A DNA stretch of 64,000 nt from Bimastos eiseni (GCA_959347315.1 OY365810.1:10305540-10369539); one strand, 5' to 3'. Positions 24,157 to 36,393 are shown, counted from the stretch's first letter. Program-made: numbers and translations. The notes: a model not told the origin generated them from the sequence alone.

Positions 24157-24210
24157 ATGTCTTTCTGCAGCTGTATGTGTTCAGGAAAGTCTAAGTCCGT
24201 TCCAAGAAAG
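24157..24210 (+). CDS. PPFIBP1: Alternative first coding exon 2 of liprin-beta (18 codons, Cys-rich)
   Basis: The ATG at 24157 has A at -3 and an in-frame TAA at 24142-24144. The frame MSFCSCMCSGKSKSVPRK ends at a strong donor, AAG|GTATGT, in phase 0, which fits the shared exon at 36394. Three cysteines (residues 4, 6, 8) followed by a basic stretch resemble N-terminal palmitoylation and membrane-anchoring segments. That function is inferred only. The exon lies at the end of a CpG-richer patch. Assignment to liprin-beta rests on strand, phase and position. A longer open frame (23898-24194) overlaps it in another frame but does not end at this donor. Confidence 0.5.
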
Positions 24211-24854
24211 GTATGTCGGTTACTGTGAATCTTGGCTGAAATGTACCATTTTCATTTTGAACATTAGATTAACTAGGCATTTGTGAAAATAATGAAATGA
24301 TTAGAGGGTTGTTCGAAAATTTAAACATAATGACTGTTCTGTGGAACTCGGCCATTGCCGCAAATGTGTTAGTGCCAGTCCCAAGCCTGAATAAAGAAGG
24401 ATGGTGACACTAATTATCTGAAATTGAACTTGGTACAACTGTGCAGCTTAGAAATTTTAACAAGAATAAGTCCAGGGTCATGAGGTTAATTAAAGAGGGC
24501 ACTGACATCCTTGCCTGGTAATGCACTAAGACCTATACTATGATTCAGCTGAAATAATTTGACCTTGGCAGAGGAGGAAGAGGGAGGAGGAAGAAGGAGG
24601 TAGAAGAGGAAGAAGAGAGGTAATGAAGGAGCAGAGGAGGAGGAGGAGGATGCGGAAGAGTATAACCGAGGAAGAGGAGGAAGAAAAAGAGGCAGACTAG
24701 CCAAGGAGAAGGATAGAAAGAGGAGGAATATGAGGAATGAAGGGGAGAGGAGGGAGATGGTACTGACTGGCCCCATTTGCTTCCCATTCATAGATGGGTT
24801 GGTTTGGCTTCCTGCAGGTCTCTTGTTATAGGAACTGTGCAATCTCTGGCCTCT

Positions 24855-25000
24855 GTCTGTCCCTCCCTCCCTCTGGGTATTTCCCTCCCTCTGGGTCTGT
24901 CCCTCCCTCTGGAACTGTCTCACCATCTGAATCTGTCCCTCCCTGTGGGTCTGTCCCTCCCTCTGGGTCTGTCCCTTCCTCTGGCCTTATGTCCCTCCTC
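24855..25000. repeat. 18-bp tandem repeat (GTCTGTCCCTCCCTCTGG)
   Basis: About eight degenerate copies. The open frames here (Leu/Ser/Pro-rich) are translations of the repeat. Confidence 0.9.
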
Positions 25001-27500
25001 CCTCTGGTCTGTGAATTATTGACTCAACCGGCCACACAATGTAATAGCTGGTGCTGTTCAAGTGTAGATGATTTTGGCCTTGGCTTTAGCAATCCTTGAT
25101 GTTATCTGTCAGTCTGGTCATTGGTCTCTCTGTCACTGTATGTCCGTCTCTCTGTCTCTTTGTCTCTCTGTATGTCTCTCTGTGTGTCTCTCTGTATTTC
25201 TCTCTGTAGTGGTTTGTCTGTTCCTAGTTGCCCTATTTCCATTGCTTGGTACATGACATTCCATTGGTGCAGATTTTTTCATGGAGCATGGAATGCTAAA
25301 ATAAACCCACACAGTAATTGGGTATACCTTTGCCAATACCAGTAATACCAGTGTTGCCAGTCCCTAGCCGGATAAAAGGAGGTGGGCGACGTCAATAGCC
25401 CTGGTAATCAGAAGATGTTGATCACTGGAACTGGTGTTACTAACTAAGTAGCTTTTTATAAACAGGCAACTGCATAGTTGGACTTGAGTCACTTTTGGAT
25501 GACTTTTGGTAACCAACCGCAAAGTGTTTGTGTTACTATGTAGTAAGTAATTAGATATCCATGATTCAGTAAAAGTTTTTCAATTTAGGTAATGGAAATA
25601 AGAATTATGCACTAGAACACTCATGACTTGTATTTATATGTAAACGACTGTCGTGTTGTAGGTTTTTTAATGGTGGCAGAGCAGATGGGTCCATGGGATC
25701 TTGTTAAATATGTGTAATGAATGTTAAAACATCAACTCCTAAATTTACTTGATCATATGTTAATGCCATCCAGTATTAAATGACCATATTTTACAGAATC
25801 AAAGACTGAGATTTGTTCCCAAGTTCATGGAACGTAGTTTTAAAACCATTTCAATTTCAAATATAACACACAGTCGTCAAAACGTTCAGACACAGTCATT
25901 GTCACCTACACAAAGGTACATCATCCCTCTTTCCTTCAGGTTTGAATTATTCACTCCAAGGGGAAGGTCAGCCACCACAGAGAGAACTGCAAAAGGGAGT
26001 CATATACTAATGTGGTTACATAGAATAGGTTACATAGACAGGTGACTAGTTAAGTTATTCATCTCAAATTAGTGCTCACAGGTTATAGGGTCATGCTGAT
26101 AACTAAATATATGCTCAGTGTAGGTCTTCCGATACATTTTTTATTTTTATACACCATGTGCAACTTTCTGGAGAAGAATAAGATCACTGGAATCCTTTAA
26201 TCTGGATAATAACTTCCTGAGGTATATGTGCAGCCATAACTCTAGAGAGTTATCTAGAACTTCAAAATTATTTTATTAAGAAGTTTATGTATTCTCTGAA
26301 TACGAGCAAAAAAAGGCCAGAACACTCCGTTGGAATTCCACTGGGAAAGGGATGTAATCCTTGCCAGATACCGGGATAGCTGGCATGTGTGGGAACAAAT
26401 TTATTGGCATGAAATACCATTTATAAGAAAGTAAAATGTCCAATTAGATCAAGCCCTGGAGATCCATTTGCTTTGGCTGGTCTGTGGCTAGATAATGGAA
26501 GCATTCTCCTTGTTTCTTTTGAAGGATTTTGGCTGCTTGGCATTGATAACAGAGGGTGGGGGGGGAAAGATGGGTGTTGTTGCTGCTGTGTAGCTGTATC
26601 AGTTTGTGTGTAGGTGTGTATGTGTGTGTATGTGTGTTTATGCTGATGTGGGTTCATTATGAATTTGGGCCAACAGTTGTGTTCTCTAGCGAAGGTGTGG
26701 TGTGGCTGTTCTCTCTGGTACCATGCAGGCTCCATCCTCTCTCTCTCTCTCTTCCTCCTAATTCTCTTCCTCCTGAGTCTGTTTCCATGTGATTTACATA
26801 AAGTACTTGGCTAAGTGTGGTTGGCTGTAGTCAATGATCATGCTTTACTGGTCTGGAACTGCCTGCTAGGTAGTCTTGCTCCTAGCATATAACAAACAGC
26901 ATGTAACATACTCACCCAGACAGGCACGCAGTGTCTGGATGGGTTCCGGAGACATCCACACACACATTTACACGTACCTTCAAACACTTAAACACACAGG
27001 CATTCATTACCAAATGAGTCACATACGTGAACTAGGCAACTTTCAACTGGAAAAGCCGTTCCTGTATAGAAAGGCTTAAACTAATGAACGCTCTGTTCCA
27101 TAATTAGTGGAAGCAGGCAGTTGTGAAATATCCAGCTGTGTGCTCAACATCTGCATTCATTTGTGCCTATGTTACTCTTGATTTGCCAAGGAGGCTCTGG
27201 AGGTATAATGGAAGCAAGATGTTTAAAATTCTGCAATAACAGAGATCAACTAAACATTTTTACTTTGGAACATAGGTCATCACAACGTTTGTATGGGACA
27301 GGAGTTCATTAAACTATCTAAAAGGACACTGTACAATGTATACAGTATTAGTTCAAAAGATGAACTAGTGTGCACTGTGCGCTGTCCTTTTTCCTCTGAA
27401 ACAGTGCTATATAAATTGCCTTATTATTATTAATTGTAGCATTAGCATTTTATTGTGAATCTATAACTAAAAAACCTTCAGAGCCACCATAATAACGCAC

Positions 27501-27553
27501 ATGGCATCAACCGATGGCGCACTGAAACAAATCGAAATCAGTTCAAATCCAAG
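27501..27553 (+). other. Exon-like segment with perfect donor, unassigned
   Basis: CCAAG|GTGAGT at 27554 is a near-ideal donor. Two readings are open. One is ATG-initiated (MASTDGALKQIEISSNP), ending in phase 2, which does not fit exon 36394. The other starts at an acceptor CCTTCAG (ending 27481) with 24 codons in phase 0-0, which would fit. Neither peptide resembles liprin-beta. It borders a possible transposon relic on the minus strand. Confidence 0.2.
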
Positions 27554-27948
27554 GTGAGTCCTAAGAGACAGAAAGACAGTCTAAGGAGGATTGGCAAGGG
27601 TAAATAAAACCATTTTAAGTTGAGATCGATAAGGAAACTACAACGCTCAACACTAAGTCTGAGATATGCTTTTTCAAAGCGTTCGTTCGATATCATCGAC
27701 TTTATTATTGAAGCTCTGTATATATTAAGCGCATGGACATATAGGAAAGGGTAGAGCAATGTCAACACAAAGCTGGTGCAGTCATTTTTCCACTCCATCT
27801 GTTTAAGACGTGTGAAAAAGACTGATGGACAATTTCCTGTGATCGTTGGAATTCCAACTGAAAACCGACGCCAAGACACGTTTGAACGTTTATGATGTAA
27901 TCCCACCAGACTGCCTCTCCATTGACATCTAAGTCGAAGACCATTCAC
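27538..27948 (-). other. Unassigned 136-codon minus-strand open frame
   Basis: Starts MNGLRLRCQWRG and contains FERFEK-like and Leu-rich segments. A second frame over the same DNA is also open for 60 codons. I cannot assign a family. The double openness and lack of splice or promoter context argue for a decayed transposon or chance. Confidence 0.2.
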
Positions 27949-28069
27949 TCATTGTTGAGTTGTGCCATCAAGTGTAAGCAGGGTACTACGTCAGAGTACT
28001 ATGTCACTCGGGAAGCCAGGCTGGAAGCGAGCGAAATACATGCATCACTGAATGGTCAAAATGGCACAG

Positions 28070-28240
28070 TCACACACCAGTGAGCATTCAACACACCAGT
28101 GAGCATTCAAAACACCAGTGAGCATTCAACACACCAGTGAGCATTCAACACACCAGTGAGCATTCAACACACCAGTGAGCATTCAACACACCAGTGAGCA
28201 CTGAGCATTCAACACATCAGTGAGCATTCAACACATCTGA
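28070..28240. repeat. 19-bp minisatellite (CACACCAGTGAGCATTCAA)
   Basis: About eight near-identical copies. One copy has AAAACACC for AACACACC, and one carries a GAGCACTGAGC duplication. High identity suggests recent expansion. Confidence 0.95.
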
Positions 28241-29469
28241 ACCACCGATTTCATTCCAAAACCACTGAATCGGATGGAAAAAAGCTTTGCGATTAGACTA
28301 ATCGTTGGAAAAACCTGAACTGACGTGATTACTAGCCTATAGTATAAAACACTAACTGGGTCTCGTGTTAAGTCCTTAAGCAAATATGAAGAACAGCGCA
28401 TTCATTGCTCAAGCAGCCAAGATTTTGAATTTCTATGATTATTTATTGAATGCAGAAGTTAACAATTAATTAATCGATTAATTGGTAATTAATTTCGATG
28501 AATAGATTTATCTTTAATGATTTGTTGAAGAGCTTTGTTATATTGGATGAGGTGCCCAGGTATTGTAGCTCTTGTGATTATATTGTCACATTAGAATTTA
28601 ACAGTGAGTATGCTGGGTTGTTTGCTTAATTAATTAAAGGAAGATATTTGAACTAATATAAGTAAACAAGACTACTATGAACAAGTAACTATACTGAGTG
28701 ACTGTGGCATGTTGTTCATTTTGTTGAGCACTTGATGAATGTAATTGTCAGACAAGATAGTCGTCCAAAGGGATGATGGATGGATCAACTAATGTCAGAC
28801 TAGGGACATCGATTATTTAGCCAAAAGAGCAATATTTCTGACAACCAAATTAGGATCTATGTGTGTGTGAATTTTTATGAAATTCTAAGCTATATGTCCA
28901 TATTGACTCTCTGGCTGCATCGATACTGGGCTGGCCGATGCTTCTTGTAACTTTAGCGTTGTTTTTTAGTCTACCATGGCTCTCACTATCCATGTAAACA
29001 ATATTTGTAGGACATATATATTTTCATTGGTGACATGCACAGAATTGAGTGTAGGACATAATCCTTCTGGACAATCCACACATATAAAGACTAATTGCAG
29101 TGGTTGGTTTCCAGCCACTTAGTTGTTCCTACTGAGCCAATGACATAGGTGCAAAACTAGTTCATTTTACCTGTTATATATTTTAGGTTTACTTAGACAA
29201 ATTCACAATGGAAAGATGGAAGTAATTATTCAACTGACCTTACAAAACGAAGACTTTTCAGAAAATTTTTGCCTTGAACATTAATTTATGACTTGTAATT
29301 TTACTTGTTGTGAATGTATGTAATTCTTGTATAAATTTCATTGGATATTGTTCATATTTACAAATATAGATAGACAAAATTTGTACGATGTCTATGTATG
29401 TATCTATCTCATCTATCTGTTAAGAGTATCTAGTCAACTGTCTTGTGTTTATGTCTTTCTATAAGCTCA

Positions 29470-29610
29470 TCCGTCCATGCATCCATTCACCCATCCATTC
29501 ACCCATCCATTCACCCATCCATTCACCCATCCATTCACCCATCCATTCACCCATCCATTCACCCATCCATTCACCCATCCATTCACCCATCCATTCACCC
29601 ATCCATCTAC
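29470..29610. repeat. 12-bp tandem array (CCATCCATTCAC)
   Basis: About eleven nearly perfect copies. All three open frames here (His/Pro/Ser and Trp/Met/Gly-rich) are repeat translations. Confidence 0.95.
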
Positions 29611-30491
29611 CCATCCTTCTATCTAGTATGCATGTATCATCAATCTTCATAGACTTTATATATGGCTATGGCCATGCCGCCACTTAAAACTTCTTCACAG
29701 TTGGGTCTATATGTAAAGAACCTTGACATCAGTTATGGCAGAGTCTTGTAATTAGTGTTGATAGTTGTCATTAAATTATTGCTTTGATGTTGGAGTGGGG
29801 AGTGGGGTGGATGGGTGAAGTTGGCTACTGGCATTTTTTACTGGTTATTTACCCATCTTAGTTTAAGGCAGTCAAAGTCTGAAGTACCATTATCATAATA
29901 AAGACAGTTTGAGTCTTTAATCTTTGGAAAATATCTAAGAGATCTCTGGTCAGTTAGGATTGAAAATACCAATCCATTGGAGAAGAGCGGAAAAGACCCT
30001 GACTGTGCTACTCAAACGTGAATTGACAAAACAGAAACAAAACAAGCAATTAAATTCTTTTTATTCACCTTAACTGCAACATTTGAAGATTAAACATATG
30101 TATATTATTATAACATACAAGGTACAATATGCATGAAAGACCCAAGTAGGACAAGGTTCAATATGCCGGGTCACCCACATTGAGAGAGAAATGGGTCAGA
30201 GGTCGATGCATAGATAACACTAACCATTACTTAACTAGTTAACTTATCATTTTAAAGATTTAATTAACTCAGTTGTGACACTATATGACACTGTATAACA
30301 CTGATACTTTGTAACACTAGCACTGCATTGCACCATATAGCACCATATAACACTGGACCTATTGCTTCTAGGTTAAACAACTTTAACTTCAGTAGGTCAG
30401 TTAGGCAGAAGTCTGTGCTGTTTTGAGCAAGGTATAAAGACACTTGAGGATTTCTCAAATGTAGTATGCACATAAATACTCACATAATTAT

Positions 30492-30526
30492 CACTCCCCA
30501 AAGTTGCAGTGGAACTTTGGGGAGTG
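30492..30526. repeat. Perfect 14-bp inverted repeat with 7-bp loop
   Basis: CACTCCCCAAAGTT, then GCAGTGG, then AACTTTGGGGAGTG. The arms are fully complementary. The next 60 bp (AGCCAACGGGGTAGAACACTT...) are weakly tRNA-like, so it may be a junction or edge of a SINE. Confidence 0.85.
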
Positions 30527-31994
30527 GTAAATAGCCAACGGGGTAGAACACTTGACCTACGATGGGGCAGTGATGTGAGACAAGAGCAAGGATTTGTTTG
30601 AGCTGGGTGTGAGCTTCTACTCAGGTCCTGACTCTGTATGGACCTTGAGCAAATGTGAGCTAGACCTTTACCCCAATTGCTCCATGCCCATTTATGCCCT
30701 GTTATGGCTTATGAATTCATTTGTTTGTAACTTTGGAAACTTTGGAAGGAAACAGTATGGAATACATTTGTATTTTTTCATAGTAGGCTATACCAGGCTC
30801 ATCACAGCGGAGTTTGAATTAGCCCCAAACCAATATGGAGATCAACAGCAGAAACATGAGAGAAAGGTCTGACAGAGGCAGTGTCCCATTGGAAGTTTGT
30901 ATCTTTCACAAGTTAATTGGCCAAAGATTGAGACTTCTGATTAATTTGTCTCAAGTGTAGCATTCGTCAGACCATGGAAACCAGCTGGTTTGTGTGTGTG
31001 CCAGTCACAGCAGTCGAGATCATTAGTATTTAATATTGAACATGTGTAGGTTGTGTCCCATGCTGGCAGGTTTAATATATGTAAATAGGACATATTTATA
31101 TATAGCCTGACAAGTCTTCTTAGTTATAAGTAAGTAAGTATATATTTTCTTTGGTCTAGCTTCTTATATGGGAGTGGAGGCTCTCTGATTTATATGACAT
31201 GCTAACGTTAAAAAGCATTATTGTCAAAAACGTTTTTCCTGGATAGACTTGTCAGCCCTAGGGATAATTCGATTGTGCAGTCTTGGACCTCATGGAGTGG
31301 GGTAAGTAGATTCAGTGGACTGAGGTTTTAGTGGTGAGGTGAGCCTTGATTCTTTTGATACAAACATAATTACTGCACTATAGAGGCCAAACTGATCATT
31401 TCCTGGCCATCGGCTACAGCCTATAGCTCATGAAAGGTCACTTTTTGTTTGAAGTTTTCAACCAGTGGAGCTATGTAGTGATAAGTGGTTCATACATTGA
31501 TAATGTTTGTCTGCCCTGCACATTGTCTAAATTTAACCCAAGTAGCCAGAGTAAGAAAACCAGGACCAAACATAGATGAGGTTAATGGGTTTTATAGTCT
31601 GTATCTGGGAAGAGGTGTGTGTGTGTTCCCTGTGCCATTTACTGGTCAGATTAAACAGAAATAGCCGGAGTCAAAAGGAAGAAGACTCCAATGCTGTTAC
31701 TGCCCAGAATAATCTGAAGGATGTTCTTAGGGTGCGGAGTTTTATGACCTTGTAAAGATTAACTGGATGGTTCTAGTGTTCACTTGTGGATGGCCAGTGT
31801 TCAGATAAAAACAAATACCATCCCACTGTAACAACATTCCTACTATTCCTGTTAGCTCACCACATCAACATTCTCCTGTTTGTTAATACCCACCTATTTA
31901 AATGGTGTAGGCAGCCATGTGCAATTTTCAGAGGTTAATCAAAGCCAGGATATGTACCTGACACATGCACTGCCACTTCGCTCATCCAAGAGAT

Positions 31995-32190
31995 TTTATC
32001 TCTTGGTTCCTTGAACTAGAACAGCTATGGCTCAGTCTCGATCTTTTGCTTCAATCGGTTCCTCTTTGTGGAATGCGCTTTCGCCACCCGTTCGCACAAA
32101 ATTTCTATCTGGCAGTCTCTCATCCTCATTTGCTTTTCTCAAAACCTACTTCTTCTCGTGGGTCTTCGCACTGGCAGCGCTTCTGACCTT
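31995..32190 (+). repeat. LINE ORF2 C-terminal relic
   Basis: One frame reads RSFASIGSSLWNALSPPVR, then FLSGSLSSSFAFLKTYFFS. The order S-.-G-.-LWN-LP..R....SL..F...LKTYLF is the hallmark of the C-terminus of CR1/L2/Jockey-like non-LTR retrotransposon polyproteins. No intact upstream reverse transcriptase is present. Confidence 0.7.
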
Positions 32191-32606
32191 TCACCCTACT
32201 AGAGGTACTTTACATATGAAATACAATTGCCTGCCCATACAAAAGTTACATGAATTACAAACATACAGAGATTAATGTACGGGACTTGGTAGTGGATTCG
32301 CTAGTGCACTTGAATTGAAATTGTAACCGATTTGCCTTGTAATGTGGTTCAAACCTCTTCTTAGATGATTACTGTATTGGGATCTTAAGCAAGTCCTTAA
32401 CTCAGTTTCATCAATTGATGCCTGTTTATTAGATGGCAGTGTCTAAGAGATGTGTAATAATAAAGAGCTAGGGGTCAACAGTTTAACAGATTACCTAAAT
32501 ACACTGAGGGTCAGAATCTACAGATATAGGAGACTACAGCTGATGACTTCAGAGATATTTTAGTTTCAAACCTCCACCACATCTTTCCAAATGCTCCCGA
32601 TTTTTA

Positions 32607-32700
32607 ATAACGCCGTTCCATATTGAAGATGATTTGGTGTCGCCTTTCTCAAGGCTTGGGACTGGCCCTGTCAAAGTCCAAACAGTGGAGGAGTTTCCAG
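32607..32700 (+). repeat. Dispersed repeat family A, sense copy
   Basis: Segments TTCCATATTGAAGATGATTT, GGCTTGGGACTGG and CTGTCAAAGTCCAAACAGTG align in order to 1-110. Confidence 0.8.
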
Positions 32701-32929
32701 GTGCTCCCAAACCCTCCCAGTAATTAAAACACTGGCTCTGACTATAGACGCTTTCAGCCTGAGATATGACACATTAGAAATCACCGCCAGCATGAGGCTA
32801 CATTCATAAGAATCCAAAAGAATTGCCTACGGATGTAATTTCGTCTATAGATCATTGAAGACTGAATTCTTTCCATTGGAGAGGAGGTCCATGAAATGCC
32901 AAACAAAGGCAGACAAAAGCATTTCAGCC

Positions 32930-33565
32930 GTGAAAGGCGCCTAGTTAACAGCGCCCATTGTACTGACTACCATCTCGGCAGCCGTGTGCGCGCTTCATTT
33001 TGGGCACGTGGTTGAGTGGTAGAAGAGACAGAGACAGAGAGAGAGAGGGAGGCAGATCGAGACTGACAGACACAGATACAGAAAGAGAGTTCACTTTGGG
33101 ATTGGGCGCACGTGACCGACCCGACTACTACTTGGCTTAGTTTGGTTTGCATGTGTTTGCCCATCAAGGTACATTGGCCAATGATAAGCCGCACTCAAAG
33201 GTTGCTTCTTCTGCTTGCGTGTATTCTTGACCAGCGTGATATACTACCACTTGTCTCCCTTTCTCTCTCTCTCTCTCTCTCTCTGTGTCGGCTCCGTTAG
33301 TCTTTCTTTACTTTGTGTCTCGGCGGCCGGCTTTTAGTTCCTTTTTGATTTTGTTCTATTCATGACATACAGTTCTCGGGAGATTTTCGATTTCGAGCAT
33401 GTTGGATTACTAGCGTTTGTTGGATTGCTGCTTTCATTTACCGGAATCTATTTCTTGATTTTCTACTCAACGTTATCGTCGATTCTGTGGTTTGTTTTGA
33501 GGGTCATGGAACATTTGTGAGGTGAACAGTTTTGACTTAGTTTAGGAAGGATTACTTCTTTTTTG
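32930..33565 (+). promoter_or_regulatory. CpG-richer patch, putative alternative promoter/5' UTR 3
   Basis: CG-containing words (GCGCGCTTC, CACGTGACCGACCCG, TCGGCGGCCGGC) are concentrated here and downstream to about 34700, unlike the adjacent intron. A CT tract lies at 33259-33285. The patch leads into the short ATG exon at 33566, preceded by an in-frame TGA at 33533. Confidence 0.45.
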
Positions 33566-33589
33566 ATGGAGATGGAAATGAACCACAAT
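33566..33589 (+). CDS. PPFIBP1: Alternative first coding exon 3 of liprin-beta (8 codons)
   Basis: The ATG at 33566 encodes MEMEMNHN up to a consensus donor, AAT|GTAAGT, in phase 0, compatible with the shared exon at 36394, only 2.8 kb downstream. An in-frame TGA lies at 33533-33535. Such short N-termini are common for downstream alternative promoters. The peptide is too short for any homology test. The support is the CpG-richer context, the exact donor and the phase. It could instead be a non-coding first exon whose translation begins at one of these ATGs or further downstream. Confidence 0.4.
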
Positions 33590-35721
33590 GTAAGTCATTT
33601 GGCTGTTAATTAAGACCTCTAATTAAGACCTTCAGGGTCCTCAGGCTTTGGTGACTGTTAGGGGTAAAGGTATGGCATTATTTAGATATGTAACTGGAGC
33701 TCATTAAGTTATAATTAGACTGATTTGATTTGTAGATTTTTATTTCTTTTATTGCTGGAACTTCTGCCGCCTCTCAACTACTGTCAAAATACCTAACCAA
33801 ACACTAACCAACCAGACCATCACGATGCATAGCTGACACACATTAAAAGATTAGGCATTTTGAGCATTTTGCTGAAGGTTGGGCATGCGCAGAGGTCATC
33901 TCCACTTGCTAAATTTTTTTATGTGTTTAGCCGTAGAAGTAAAAATTTCGTTTGTATTTGCGGCCGAACTTTGGGCCGCAGAAGATTTATTCTTCGTTTA
34001 CGCAGATGCTAGTAATCGATCTGTATGTAATCACGGACTGTCATGGTCATAGTCCTATTATGTTTCTCTGCCGGTGGTACGCTATTAGGTGAATTTAATC
34101 ATCACAGGAATCCAGGACTTTGCATAATCTCCACTCTATTGTAATGATTTTTCTATAATTGCCAGTATACAAATGCACTTTAATTTCCATGTATGACGTG
34201 GGTGTATAGGTTGTTTTTGTTACCGGATCCGTTTGATTAGATTAGATGAGGTAATGCGTAATTAATGTTCCTACGTAATCTTGCTGTTTGGTTAGTTTCT
34301 ATGCTGGCAGTAAACATGATTACATGAAATGTGTGCTTGCACATATCGTTGCTTATACACGTAAGCGAGTATGTTTTTGTTGTATGCAAGCAGTGAGATG
34401 TGTAATACGTCATCTACAGTTATATGCACGTGCCTATGAGATTCTAGATGTTTTCATGCCGGCTGCTAGTATAAATCTGGGTCAGCATATAGCTTGGCAA
34501 GCGTTTGACTAGTCCTATCTTTTTTAGATTGATTTTCTATATTCCTTGTGATGTGGGAAATTGGTTTCTGTCCGGCCGTTTGACTTAATCGGGTCTGATA
34601 TAGACATTGTATCCGACTGCCCTCCGGTTGTGGACCCTGTTTGCTGGACTTAGCTGGGCTTAGTGCCGTCGGCAGATCCCTTACGTGCCTAATGAGAGGA
34701 CTTGGCTTCCAAGCGGATGATATTTCTTGCCACTTTTCTCAGCTGCTTGAGGGATTGCCTTTCCTGTCGTGACGTGGATTGGATTACGTGGAGAGCTAAA
34801 AGGAGGGATTTGGGACGAGAGATGTTTTTGGCTGCTTCTGCTGGTGATTGGTGGATGATGACGAGAATTGTGTGGTCATGGATAAAGGGACTCAGAGGAA
34901 ATAGCTCCAAGAAACAATCTGAGATACGTGTTACGTATGTTTTGTATTGAGTTGGTCCAGAGCAAGTCATTTGGTGTCATTTCTTTTCATTGCTGTTGGT
35001 TGATGAGCAATCGGAGCAATCGGACTTTGTGGATTTTATAGAGAGCAGGGCCCTTGACATAAATAAAAACAGTTGAAGATATTTATTTTGAGTTTGTAAT
35101 CAGTGTACTTGACGTCCTTTGCATCTTTGGCTGACGTTTGGCATCTGAGCAGCAGAGAGATCATGGCACATGGTGTCAAAAGTGATTCAAGATGAGTGGT
35201 TTGATATTGGAGTTCCTTGAGACAAACCATACACTGCTGTTAGAACAGTGGCTTTTTTGTTGTGGAGAGCTTCTGTGGTTTATTGAAGTCTGATGGATCA
35301 AAGGCTTGTGTTGTTTTGACTCTGGATAGATAGCAAAACATGTGTGGGTTCTAGCTTGTTAAGTTCAATATAGGTTGCACTGTCTCTGGGAAGATGAGAC
35401 AGGGAAGATTGAGAAGCCACTTGCTCACATATGCCAAGGCTAAGAAAATGAAGTCGCTATATCTGATATGGCTGCATATGCAAATACCTGGGAGTGAGGT
35501 GAAGTAATGAGATAAATGTCTCCTATTAAGTTTCAATAACAGGATGTCTACATTGCTTCGGGTCTCTGACCTGACATTTTAATTATACCTATGTCGGTCA
35601 TTTGCTACATTTAACATCAGGTCATGAAAACTTGTAATCAGTGTGTCATTAGGGTGTTTAGAAGTACATCGTCTGAACTGAGGCACTATGCGTAGCAATT
35701 TACTATCTTTATATCGAATAT

Positions 35722-35888
35722 TAGGTGTGGCACAGTGGCCGTTCAGCCCGTAACGTTCAGTGTGGGCTGAACGAGCGGGTTCGACCCTCATCCGGGGCGT
35801 CACTGTGTAGCCGTCGAGGCGTGTGCACTTATGAGCAAAAATGTTGGATGAAGGGATATATCAAATTTCGGTAATAAAATAAAATAAG
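35722..35888 (+). repeat. tRNA-derived SINE with intact A and B boxes
   Basis: TGGCACAGTGG (35728-35738) matches the Pol III A-box consensus exactly, and GGTTCGACCC (35778-35787) is a good B box, at tRNA spacing. The 3' end carries an AATAAAATAAAATAAG tail (35873-35888). It is GC-richer than the older SINE relics, suggesting a younger insertion. Confidence 0.75.
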
Positions 35889-36006
35889 ATTCTTGTGCTG
35901 ATAATAACTGTTAAAGTCCTGCTTCACTCTACATTATGGATCATGCACGCACGCATACATATATATTTATATATTATTAATATATAAATATAGTAAATTA
36001 ACTCTC

Positions 36007-36007
<1 letters not shown>

Positions 36008-36058
<51 letters not shown>
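36008..36058. repeat. Long uninterrupted (TA)n tract
   Basis: About 25 perfect TA dinucleotides, the longest in the window, just upstream of the first shared liprin-beta exon. Confidence 0.95.
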
Positions 36059-36061
<3 letters not shown>

Positions 36062-36393
36062 CATCATTTCACATTGTGCCAGGTAGTTTGCATTTGATAA
36101 GTTTTTATATAGACCTTTACGTGTGCACTTCTGCGTGCATTTTTTTATGTGGCTGGTAAGTTTTGCCTACTTGCAGTTTTATCTGTGGCCATCTGTACTA
36201 AGGTATGGTATAATATTGTAAATAAACTGGTCACCTGTTCATGTTTATTTTGGACTTCTATACAATATTGTAGCATCAGTTCACATTTGATAACGTCTTT
36301 GTAAGAGTATGTCCATTAAGTGATACATTTTACCTGTAGATGTGCAGGTGTGCTTGTGTAATGATAGATATCCTGTTTGTGTTTTTCTTCTAG

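Larger units (their letters stand above)
24211..33565. other. Presumed intron, mostly repeats
   Basis: Contains an 18-bp CCCTCCCTCTGG tandem (24855-25000), family A fragments (24368-24410, 25350-25398 reversed; 32607-32700), an unassigned open frame (about 25765-26045), LINE 3' tail motif with TTA repeats (27405-27440), a minus-strand 136-codon frame (27538-27948), a 19-bp minisatellite (28070-28240), a 12-bp array (29470-29610), a short perfect hairpin (30492-30526) and a LINE C-terminal relic (31995-32190). From about 32930 it becomes CpG-richer. Confidence 0.55.
33590..36393. other. Intron before the first shared exon
   Basis: CpG-richer to about 34700. Then a SINE-body fragment (35365-35480), an intact-looking SINE (35722-35888) and a long TA tract (36008-36058). 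No further exon seen. Confidence 0.6.

Noticed and set aside
22753..24194. Open frames in the CpG-richer patch read as a separate gene
   Set aside because: No domain, no paired splice sites in frame, and the patch is better explained as promoter/5' UTR sequence for the exon at 24157.
25765..26045. Open frame of about 90 codons with an acceptor-like TTTTACAG and donor-like AAAG|GTACAT inside
   Set aside because: The inferred exon would leave in phase 2, which does not fit the next liprin-beta exon, and the peptide matches no family I know. It may be a transposon relic.
27482..27553. Phase 0-0 exon candidate with a perfect GTGAGT donor as the missing coiled-coil exon
   Set aside because: The phase fits, but the peptide (His/Asn/Arg-rich, no heptads) does not look like a coiled coil and it borders a possible transposon relic.
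29443..29687. His/Pro/Ser-repeat open frames
   Set aside because: All three frames across a perfect 12-bp tandem array are open.
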